DNA from: Pohlia nutans
Lineage: Eukaryota > Streptophyta > Bryopsida > Bryales > Mniaceae
DNA: 64,000 bases
Assembly: GCA_022496805.1 (NCBI GenBank)
Contig: CM040085.1
Coordinates: 31,091,811 to 31,155,810, forward strand
Direction of reading: 5' to 3'
Of this stretch, positions 11,758-21,005 are shown in pieces (within the stretch, counting starts at the first letter, position 1; the number at the start of each line of letters is the position of its first letter). The notes under the pieces were generated by a model. That model had not been told where the DNA came from. It worked only from the letters and a program-made list of their open reading frames with translations, and searched no databases. The position numbers and the translations under genes were made by a program.

Positions 11758-11930
11758 CACTACAAGGAGAAGGCGTCACTTTTCACTCGGTAGGTGAGTC
11801 AAATGGTGCCACTTCGCAGTCACTGCCCAGGCGCTCAAAACTTGGTGAGTGCGATTCGTCAACGAAGACAAGTGTGTACACTGAACTCTGACACTGTTCT
11901 GAGTGAGAAGCGACGCCTTTGCTAGTAGTG
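11758..11930. mobile_element. CACTA-type MITE, GAGTGAAAAGCGACGCC family, copy 1
   Basis: It starts CACTACAAGGAGAAGGCGTC and ends GCCTTTGCTAGTAGTG, with GAT duplicated on both sides. Its subterminal sequences match the element at 26246-26367 in opposite orientation, so the two are members of one family. Confidence 0.8.
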
Positions 11931-12229
11931 GATGTTTTTGTCCTTGTTCTTATAGCCCAGGCTCTCCTCTTCTGAAATGGCTGCTGAATTGGCACCTGAA
12001 AATCATGAGAGTAACTATGGTATTGTAGCTGGTTTTCCATTTTCCCAGACATTAATTGTGGACCTGCCTTCAGCTCAGAAGCCGCAGGATGGCTGCTTTC
12101 TAAACGTGCCTGGATGACTGCGTCTTTCATTTGGTTGTTTCATGGCATGCATTGGGAAAACCCAGACTAGGTGTGGAGAAAGAGAAAGATCTATCAAGTG
12201 TACATTGATCACAGCATTTTATGTACTTT

Positions 12230-12906
12230 AGGGGCGGTTTACACTATGCCCGATGATCGAGAGTCCGTCAAATTCCACCAATCAGATTGCAAGAAAGTCG
12301 GAAATTGGCCTCTCGGGCTTCACACTAAAGGTCAAAGTCTGAAAGTTGTCGCCCCTCCAAAGTGCCTACATAATAGCACTTTTTTGAGTTTTAGGGTCAA
12401 TGCGATGGCTGAGAGAATGGAATTGGGTCAATGCAACAGGAGAATTGGGTCAATGCAACGAAGGCCATATTCGTTATATTGAGACGTTTGGCAGATTTTG
12501 AGACAGAATGCTAGTTATTCAAAAATTCATTTAAAAACTAGTAATTGAAATAAAAATAATAATAATGCTCAAATAGTGATTCTATAATGAAATTCTAAAA
12601 GTTGATGTTGTTACCTATTTCTAAAAAAATACTAGTAAAGAGATAAAACGGTTTATCTTCGAGTCGAAGATAAAAATGAGACTACGAAAAGTCTCAATAT
12701 AACAAATATGGCCATAACGGGAGAATTGGGTCGATTGAGTGAGAATGAAAACCCAATTCTCCCTTAGAAGTCATCAATGTTTTTAGTATATTTCCAAAGG
12801 TTTCATTTATATATTTTACTATATATTTTCAATCAAAGACTTTGGACTCTTGGCATGATTTGGGTTCACACTGCAATGACCTCTTGCCATAGTGTGAACT
12901 GGCCCT
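12230..12906. mobile_element. TIR element of the CACTATGGCC family, copy 1, carrying a nested insertion
   Basis: The left end AGGGGCGGTTTACACTATGC and right end CCATAGTGTGAACTGGCCCT are inverted repeats. The first ~170 bp matches 36963 onward. Copy 2 is 364 bp long, and the extra length here is largely the nested palindromic element at 12463-12713. No coding sequence is present. Confidence 0.65.
12463..12713. mobile_element. Nested MITE with GGCCATATT..TTATATTGAGAC ends
   Basis: It starts GGCCATATTCGTTATATTGA and ends with the near-perfect reverse complement TCAATATAACAAATATGGCC, making inverted termini of about 23 bp. It sits inside the 12230-12906 element, so it is the younger insertion. 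Just outside, the phrase GAGAATTGGGTC occurs on both sides, twice on the left. Confidence 0.65.
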
Positions 12907-14684
12907 TAGGGTGCATTACATCAATGTTGAGGCATCATTGCATCAAAAATATGACTTCTCAATTTGCAACTCTGGGTTTCAACATGATGAACAACCCGAC
13001 TAGCAGTTAGAAGTTGTTGTGTGGATAGGCTTGCCCACTAGCCTTGTTGATAAGTTCGGCGCCCCACCCGTGATTTAGGGTGACGTGGCACAACAAGGCT
13101 CCATCTTTGCATCTACTTGCGGCCACGAAAAAACCTTTATCATAATTTGTCTCTCTCCAACAACATACAGAACCAAAAGTGAAAATGAATGTCATGTTGA
13201 AGAGAACGGAAAAATGAGGAAATACACTATACGAGTAAGGGAAGACGCTGAAACTGAGTGCTACTTGCAGTTTTGTTGGAGCATGGGATAGTGGACTTTT
13301 CCATGCGAAGGACACATTGCAAACAAAATACTGTTGTTGGGCCCATTTTGCAGGTCTACTGGAGTTGCTCTTATGGTGATTAAGATAAATCTTAATTATC
13401 ACAATGTTGCACTAAATAAGGCAACAAGTTGGATCTATTATTGTCAACATTAGAAACAAGTGACTCTTTATGCATCATTTGTCCCCTTTCCAAATTAGTC
13501 TCTTTTAACATGTGCATAATTTTATTTTAACCCAAGACTAAAACTCTTGATCCTCGTAGTGATTAGGAACTTATTCCATCATTCTCCAATATTCATTTGA
13601 CCTTGTTGTCAAAGGCAACTCATTAGCAAGTGTTGTATACATGACTGCAAGGCTAAATATCTACAGCCACTAATCTTTGAATAGAAATGAGATTGTTCAC
13701 TATCACTTAGAATTAAATTAATACTGCTCTCCACTTTGAAAGTACTTAAGAAACTCATACATAGTGATTAATCAGATGGCCCTTGTATCCAAAGATCTCT
13801 CCAGAAAATCACACTCCTACATATGTTAAAAATGCTCAAAGTATCCTCTCCCTTAGTATCTTTCAATTTTGAGTAGCAGACTTGCACTCAGCACGAGATT
13901 CAAGAACTGACGATTAAATCTATAGATTCGTATGAAAGTAACAAAGACGCAATACATGAACTGGCTATTCTGAAAGTGCATTCATTTGCGTTTCCATACA
14001 ATCAATTAATACACTAATCATTCCCACAAATCAATCGAAAGAGCAAAGCGGCTTTTAACTTCAACCAAGTAACTTTTTCCATTCCTCCTGAAGATGAACA
14101 CAAATCACATGCGCCAGATTTGAGCTGACACAGATTAAGCTCTCACTCTGAATGTCCTCTATCGAAAGGGCTTACAGTTACAGAATATGAAAACGACTCA
14201 TCAGCTGACTGAATCGTTCTACTTTAATTTAACGGCCAAAAATGAGATTAATCATTGTCGGTTTCCGAACGACAGAAGTAAATCGACACAAACATGGATC
14301 CCGAATCAAGCAATCATGCTTAAATAGCAAGATGCTTCTGAATAGAGCAAGATCTTAATTCAATTGCCCAAACTAATGAAGATTGAGTTACTACATTACT
14401 GAAACATGAGCTGAATTATTCCACCTTTGAGAGCTAGCTTGATATAGCCTCAGGGACGCTTTTATTCATCTCTGGAGCCCTCTTTAGTTCAAAGATTTTA
14501 ACCTTCAAGCATGACTCCCGAAATGCAGGAGTGAGACTAAAGTTGGAGTGTGGATGCCTGCCGCTAGTATAGATCCTGGATGGCTCAAGAAGATCCACGC
14601 AGTGAGAAGAACAGCTAAACAAGATCGAACTAAGAGATTCAAGGCTCGGCGTCGGTCCCCTGGAAAACAATCCACGCATTGGAG
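12907..14684. other. Downstream region of the third peptide gene, no gene recognised
   Basis: An open frame of 131 codons on the minus strand (13007-13402) has no recognisable domain. The last 200-300 bp before 14685 probably hold the 3' untranslated region of the minus-strand peptide gene. Confidence 0.4.
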
Positions 14685-14921
14685 CTAGGGAACAAGTCCC
14701 GGAGCATAAGCAGGGCCTTCGCTGGGAGAATCAACAACGGGAGCATACGCCATAGGCGATCCTTCGGGAGCATAAGCTGGCGCGTACATCATCGGAGCAG
14801 ACACTGGCTCATATCCTCGTATGTAAGGCGCTGGCGCAGACCCGCTTTGAGCACTCACTTGCACAGTGGACACCATCATCATCAGCACCATCAGTGCAGC
14901 CACCATCTGTTGCTTCGCCAT
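14685..14921 (-). CDS. Arabinogalactan-type Ala/Pro-rich secreted peptide, diverged member
   Basis: A 78-residue precursor. A signal peptide covers about residues 1-24 (MAKQQMVAALMVLMMM, then VSTVQVSAQ). The mature chain has repeats of the type Y/M-A-P: SAPAPYIRGY, MYAPAYAPEGSPMAYAP and GPAYAPG. Its PAPYIRGY and APEGSP blocks resemble APVRGY and APEGAP in the other two peptides, so all three look like one family. There is no C-terminal hydrophobic segment, so no GPI anchor is predicted. I start at the ATG at 14921, where a good hydrophobic signal begins; the longer frame upstream starts without ATG inside the tandem repeat. Function is inferred as an extracellular glycopeptide. Confidence 0.75.
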   Translation of the reverse strand: MAKQQMVAALMVLMMMVSTVQVSAQSGSAPAPYIRGYEPVSAPMMYAPAYAPEGSPMAYAPVVDSPSEGPAYAPGLVP

Positions 14922-14940
14922 ATCGATCTCGAGCCGATGT

Positions 14941-15570
14941 CTAGATTCGAGATTCACTGCAATCTATCTAACTGATCGAAACCTGTGAACCCGGCCTTGT
15001 CAATTCCTGCACGTGCAGTCACACTGTTAGTATTGATACTAGACTTTGCACACACTGCAAGTCGATCTGGAGCCTTAGTTACTGCCGTTACCGATGAGAA
15101 AGCTCGTCACAATTCTAGATTCGAGATTCAGAGATTCACTGCAATCTATCTAACTGAAACCTGTGAACCCGGCCTAGCTTGTTCCTGTACTCTGTTAGTA
15201 TTGATACAAGATTCTGCACACACTGCAAGTCGATCTGGAGCCTTAGTTACTGCCACCGATCGATGAGAAAGCTGGTCAGAATTCTAGATTCGAGATTCAG
15301 CGATTCACTGCAATCTATCTAACTGAAACCTGTGAATCCTTGTTCCTGTACGTGCAGTCACACTGTTAGTATTGATACTAGATTTTGCACACACTGCAAG
15401 TCGATCTGGAGCCTTAGTTACTGCCACCGATCGATGAGAAAGCTAGTCAGAATCCTAGATTCGAGATTCAGTGATTCACTGCAATCTATCTAACTGAAAC
15501 AGGCTGTGAACCCTAGTAGCTTGTTCCTGTGCAGCTAGTACGTCACCTTGTTAGTATTGAAACTAGACAA
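14941..15570 (-). repeat. ~170-bp tandem repeat upstream of the third peptide gene
   Basis: Units begin with CTAGATTCGAGATTCA at about 14941, 15115, 15284 and 15455, giving spacings of 174, 169 and 171 bp; the fourth unit is partial. Each unit contains TCTATCTAACTGA, ACTGTTAGTATTGATAC, GCACACACTGCAAGTCGATC and CCGATGAGAAAGCT. The array starts 20 bp upstream of the ATG, so it forms the leader and proximal promoter of the gene. Confidence 0.9.
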
Positions 15571-16302
15571 TTGATGTGGTACGTGAAGTTGATCGATCAG
15601 ATGTCGATCGATGTCGATAGCTTGAAGGTAAATATATGATCAATACAAGTGGAACTCGGTTGTAAGTTAGATATATAGAAGCTTGGCATGGCCACTGGAG
15701 CGTATAATTATGGTGTGGCTTAGACTCTTCCTTCTAGCACAGCGTTCGAGGCCGCATGCATCCGAAACAATTCAATCATGCATGCCAGCCTCGTGTATGC
15801 ATGTGCAATTGAGCCTAAACACCAAAGTTGAGGCCTTTAATGAGAGTTTGATGTTTTCCAGTGGGGCCTCAGATAAACAAAAATAAAATAAAAATTGTGG
15901 ATTTTGAAGAGGATTTCAATGCAGTAATATAGGTATTGTTTGAATAAATTGTATGAATAAGTTATGAGTTTTTGAAGTTTTGTTTTTAAAAGTTTCTCAA
16001 AAGTTATTGACTTTGTGACTCTTCAATTGTTGTATGATTATTTTAGTTTTTGGGCCTCCTTCCATGTATCGGTTTAGGGTTCTAGAAAACTAGAAGCTAC
16101 TGATTCACCTCCAAAATGGGTGAACCTAGGAGTATGGTTTCAATTCTCGTAAACACTAGACAGTGGACAATTGGTGGTCCTTGAGACTTAGATTCTTGTT
16201 TTCCAGCGGCTTTCACCGGCCTGATCTTCATATGGAAGCCTGCCTTTAGCATACCCATGGGCATGAAAAAAACCACAAGAATAGGGAAAGTTTTCTCACT
16301 CT
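15571..16302. other. Spacer, no gene recognised
   Basis: Distal upstream region of the third peptide gene, with several palindromic ATCGAT motifs near 15590-15620. No coding signal. Confidence 0.4.
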
Positions 16303-16879
16303 TTAACCCCTAACTGCCTAAGCGTCCATTTTTTGGATGATGTACAGATTTCATCCATAATTTCTCATCCGTCATGCATTTTTTGCAGTTTGAAATTTTT
16401 ACTGTAGATTCTATAGGAAGTTAGCTTCATGCATATGTGATCCGATTAGAAAGGAGATGATTTGTGAAATTTTTATGCCTCATTTCATGTTGTAGTGATT
16501 CACCCAAAATTTTGAAGATTTCAGTGTAAAAGTGCTCTAAAAAAAGTCAACTCATAAAATTAAGCAACCAAAAAATCTCCAAAACTCACTACACTTAGAG
16601 TATTACATTTCAACCAATCACAAAGAATTTCATCTGTAGATTGTCAATATCTTATTTGTAATTGAATTACAAAATAATTTTGAAATTCCCGTTTCAAATT
16701 TTATACAAAATTATTGGTAATAGCAATCATAGATCTAACCGTATGGATAGAATCTAAAATTCATAACGTACAACTTTTATTCATATATCAAGTTCAAAAT
16801 ATCCCTCTAGGTTGCATTTTATAATCCATCTTTGCTAAACTGCCAAATTTGGAGAGGGCTCTAGGCATTTAGGGGTTAA
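16303..16879. mobile_element. TTAA-flanked MITE-like element, family B, copy 1
   Basis: It starts TTAACCCCTAACTGCCTAAG and ends GCATTTAGGGGTTAA. It matches 35804-36378 in the same orientation over nearly all of its 577 bp. The left subterminal region has TCCATTTTTTGGA. Non-coding. Confidence 0.8.
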
Positions 16880-17664
16880 TGATTTTTGATTTGATGTAAT
16901 TTGGAGTTATCTTTAATTCAAAAAAGTTTGAATCCGACTTTGATATCAAAACTCTTGAAATGTTGATGGCTGAAATTTTGATATCAATATCTTGTATTTA
17001 CTTTAATCAATGGTTTTTTCTTGAAATTAGCAATCCTCAGTTAGATTCTACCTAAGATCCTCTTTGAAGGTATAGTAGACATGCCAATGACCATATAGTT
17101 CCAATGACCGCACAATTCCAATCATGGTAGATATATCAATGATCGCACAGTTTCACCGCACAATTCCAATAAAAACGTAAGGTACTGTTCAATCACTGCA
17201 CACTATGTGGTGAAGGGCTCCAAGTAAATTTCCATTAAAAATCATACCCAATGTGTTTGACATGCAATAAAAGTTATTGTACAAAACATTTTTGAGTGTG
17301 ATTTTTCAAGGTAAATCCCAACTTGACATACCACAATCCTTCAAAATTTGAGACAGTGTAAAATTCTACATAGTTATGGAGAAGGATTTGAGTACGGTCA
17401 TTGGCATGTTTATCTTACCACTAAACTACCCCAAAAAAAATTGCACTGATTCCAACCTTCCAAAATCCAAAGAAGAGGCTACTTTCAAAAAGCCATTCAT
17501 GCCTTTATCAGAATTATTGACAAGCTAATGATTTCAACCCTACTTAAGCATTACCACCCCTACAGCCAAGTAGTCATGAAACGAGTATTGCTTATCTACT
17601 ATAGGAACACAGAAATATCTTAATAATTATTAGCTTTACACCAGGGGAGGTTGCATGCCATCCT
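16880..17664. other. AT-rich spacer, nothing recognised
   Basis: Short phrases such as CGCACAATTCCAATCA recur around 17095-17165, but there is no gene or clear element boundary. Confidence 0.4.
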
Positions 17665-18212
17665 TTAACCCTTTAACGCGCCAGCGTCCACATAGTGGAC
17701 GACGCACATATTGAAACTGCTCGATTCTCATCCAAATCGGACAGTTTTCATCCACCAAAATTTCTCCTAGTTCTTGAGCAAGTTGACTATCCTTTGTACG
17801 GTTTGGATCTTCAAAAAAGGTTATTGTGATATTTAGAAAAACAACAGAATTGGTTTATGTCAAGTTTCATTCTTAGTTCAAAAAGTGGGACCTTAAATAT
17901 GATTTTTCAAAATAAGTAGAATCAAATAATGGAAATCATACTATCTCGCAGTGCATGTTATTTCAATTTCATTACCATATTTTTAAATTTTTTTGTGCTA
18001 ATTTTGGATTTTAAATTGAATTTCAAGAGAAAACCTTGCAAAATTAACTTTAAAATATTAAACAAAAATATAATAAATCCAACCGTACAGATGTGATCTT
18101 CACATTGACATTTACAACTTTGCTTTGACCATGAACCCCATTTTTGGTTTTCATCAAGCATTTTATAGCGCTTCTTTGAAAACAGTGTTAAATCGGGACG
18201 TTAAAGGGTTAA
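17665..18212. mobile_element. TTAA-flanked MITE-like element, family A, copy 1
   Basis: It starts TTAACCCTTTAACGCGCCAG and ends GGGACGTTAAAGGGTTAA. Inside the left end is a near-perfect hairpin, CGTCCAC-ata-GTGGACG (17685-17701). It is 548 bp. Other family members are at 34897-35451 (same orientation), 36375-36923 (inverted), 40446-40692 (inverted, internally deleted) and the right part of 24568-25229 (inverted). Confidence 0.85.
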
Positions 18213-18495
18213 ATTCACTTATTGGAAGAAAAAACCAAGATAATTGGCAATGAATATACTTATTTTTGAAATTAGTGTAATCATTAGTAGGTCACTTATT
18301 CAATGTTTGCCCATGGATAAGCAAATGAGCTCTTAGAGCATCTTCAATGGGGCCTCTAAACAGGTCCGGTATATTAAAATTATTTTTTGGTGTAAATGGA
18401 ATTAGAGAGTTATATTACTATTATTAGAATCATATTTTAAAAAATATATATAATAGACCCAAGAAAATTTGGGTGTTGGAATAATTGGGTCATCT

Positions 18496-18826
18496 CACTA
18501 CACTGAATGGCGTATTTAGTGTCCTGGGACATTATTTCTCAATCCAGACACTATTTAATTTTAGGAAGATATAGTATTCTCGTAAGAAAAAAATGAATGT
18601 AGTATTCTAATGACATATAGCAACTTTATAATAAATATACCATGACGCCTCATATCACTCTCATTACTTGAAAAGAACTTACATGGCATTCTCAATGAAA
18701 GTGGGAATGACAATTGGCAAACTCTTATGTAATGTTAAGGGACACTAATTCTCTTCACTTTTGAATGAATTGTGGTAAAAGACATCAATTCTCCCCCGAA
18801 CACTAAATACACCATTTAGTGTAGTC
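18496..18826. mobile_element. CACTA-like MITE
   Basis: It starts CACTACACTGAATGGCGTAT and ends ATACACCATTTAGTGTAGTC, an inverted pair of about 25 bp with a few mismatches. The terminal TAGTG is mutated to TAGTC. No clear target duplication was seen. It is 331 bp. Confidence 0.6.
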
Positions 18827-18880
18827 GTCAAAGCTTCAAAACTAACTATATGTAAACCACAGGTGTTCCTATTGGGTATA

Positions 18881-19698
18881 GTCAAACATCATGCTTTGGT
18901 GTCTGGCTGACCAAATTATGGTCACTAGGGTGTCGGAAATGCAAATAACAAAAAATCCGTGAAGAATTGGATTTTGAATTGTGAAGTTCAAGGTTGGAGA
19001 TTTATAATACACATCTTTTAGAAAAAAAAAACTTTCAATTTGGAGTTGTGCAACTATCAAAATACCTATGTTCAAAACACCAAAATACTGCAAATACCTC
19101 AAAATACAGCAAATACTTACAAATACAACATATGTACTATGTTGTATTTCTAGTGTTTGAAAGTTTGTTATCTTATTTTACTTTTTGGATTGTGTTCTCT
19201 TGTTCATGTTCCAATAGTGTATGTATTCGGATCTTGATTAATGTACCAACTCCTTTCAGTTTCTAACGTATGAATTTTTGTCCTAAAGCGTATACGGATA
19301 AGTCACTCTCACTTATAAAATTCACAATAATTATGTATGAGTCCGTTCTTGATATGAAAGATTGCAATAGAGAGGTGTTGACATAGGGCATTGGTGAACC
19401 GCATCACTTTCAGTTTAGAAAATTTAACCCAAATTCTATTTGACATTAAAGTCACACACCCTCCAAAATCTCATTTTTGAGCATACATTATACGGTTCAA
19501 AGACATACTATAATCTTGCAATTCCTCCATTGGAAGATTCTCTAATTTTTACAAATTGTCTGCACTCCAATTGAGTATACAATTGTACGGTTACTTTCTA
19601 ATTTAATCCATTCTATTTCTGATAGTATCAATCACAGTGGAAAAAACAACTGCAATCTAGTGCACGCAACTACAATACTCTAGGCACTAAAGGATTAA
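18881..19698. mobile_element. TTAA-flanked MITE-like element, family G, copy 1
   Basis: The right end is ACTAAAGGATTAA. The left TTAA seems mutated (TCAA near 18882), and a subterminal palindrome TGACCA-aatta-TGGTCA follows. The right two thirds match the reverse complement of 63459-64000. The left part also resembles the left part of the family F element that follows (AAATCCGTGA.GAATTG), so F and G are related. The exact left boundary is uncertain. Confidence 0.65.
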
Positions 19699-19701
19699 GG
19701 G

Positions 19702-20648
19702 TTAACCCTTTAGTGCCCAGCTAACCACTAGGTGGTTGCTGGGTCATCTAAAACCTTAATACTGGAAAATCCGTGATGAATTGCACTCTGATGTGCGAAG
19801 TTCAGATGTGTAACTTTTTAAGCACTACCTTCTTGAATTTTATTTTTTTGATTTCGCACTCTCCAACTATCCAAATACGCATGTATGAAAGTGTAAATAC
19901 GGCACATACATGTAAACTCGCAGAAAGAAAGCCGGGTGTGAATGTAAAGGACACTACCCTTCGGATATTTTGTGCACTGGTTTGGAAGTTCTACGGAAAA
20001 AAAAAAGCCAGGTGTTAGCATGTGGGAGAGAAAGAGAGAAACATAAAGAAAGTTGGAGTATTATCTATGAAATTGTAGCATTATGGCGTAGTTGATGGTA
20101 TTCAACCGTTTCTTTGGATATTTTTCTAGGATTATCATACAGTTTGCAAACCTTATGTGCACCTTGAGCAGAAACTGTTACTTGATCAAGGTGGTTTGGA
20201 TTCCACGATCCATGTTTTATGGTATAAAGAATCTACAAGAACTATATACATTTGCCTAGGCCGACGAAAAAAATTCACCAATAATTATGTGTGTCCATTT
20301 GATGCATGTGATGAACTGAATCGAAGAGGACGAGATGCTCGAAGGCTGAACCGAAGTTTCAAGAATGTAAAAAAATGGTAACCCTATGTTCAGAAGGACC
20401 AAATTCACCACCCCTGAAATTATCTCCTCCCGGTCCCAATATACAGTTGCATCTGGGGTTATAATCTCCAAAACCAACGGTCCGATGATTCCAAAATTTA
20501 CACATCGTCTTCTTTGATGTGTGCTTTTCAAAATCATACGGTTGAATTGAGCACTGAACCCTGAACAAGAAGTAGATCACAATCCGAAAAAAAAAATACC
20601 CAGAAAATGGCATGGCGAGCAAAACAGCCCTGGGCGGTAAAGGGTTAA
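19702..20648. mobile_element. TTAA-flanked MITE-like element, family F
   Basis: It starts TTAACCCTTTAGTGCCCAGC and ends GGGCGGTAAAGGGTTAA. A palindrome AACCAC-tag-GTGGTT sits inside the left end. It is 947 bp, with short open frames but no transposase signature. Its left TTAA is only 3 bp from the right TTAA of the preceding element. Confidence 0.75.
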
Positions 20649-20758
20649 GAAGACCTGGCTACCGTTTTTCCTACATAGTCCGAACGATTGATGAGCGAAA
20701 AACGGCAACAAAGCTCACCATGAAATCTGAAAGAATGAGGTCCGTCCCTTTGCAGCTT

Positions 20759-21005
20759 TTGAGCAGAGACCAAGGATTCATGGGTTTCAAATGACAAATT
20801 CAATCGATCATGTAGAGAAAAATATAGTTCAGAGGGGACTTGATTTTTTTATCACTGAACATTGCATGTCTTGATCCCAAAAAAATGCATTTTAATAAAA
20901 GGAAGTCTACACAGGACCTATTCAAAACTGCTATATTAAAAAAAAATTAAAGAAAGAAAAAAAACATGAAGTCCAATTCAGGCTTCTTGGTGATTTAAAG
21001 GTTAA
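20759..21005. mobile_element. TTAA-flanked MITE-like element, family D, copy 1, overlapping the SmF stop
   Basis: It matches the copies at 21177-21403, 22467-22690 and 59108-59467, with shared blocks AAGGATTCATGG, AATTCAATCGATCAT, ACATGAAGTCCAATTCAGG and GGCTTCTTGG. The left TTAA has decayed to TTGA. The right TTAA (21002-21005) overlaps the stop codon of the SmF gene. Confidence 0.75.

Noticed and set aside
11931..12130. Minus-strand frame MKDAVIQARLESSHPAA, continuing into the CACTA MITE
   Set aside because: The frame is half transposon; the remaining ~66 codons have no recognisable similarity and no clear donor.
13007..13402. A 131-codon minus-strand frame
   Set aside because: Its composition is not protein-like, it has no motif, and the flanks are repetitive.
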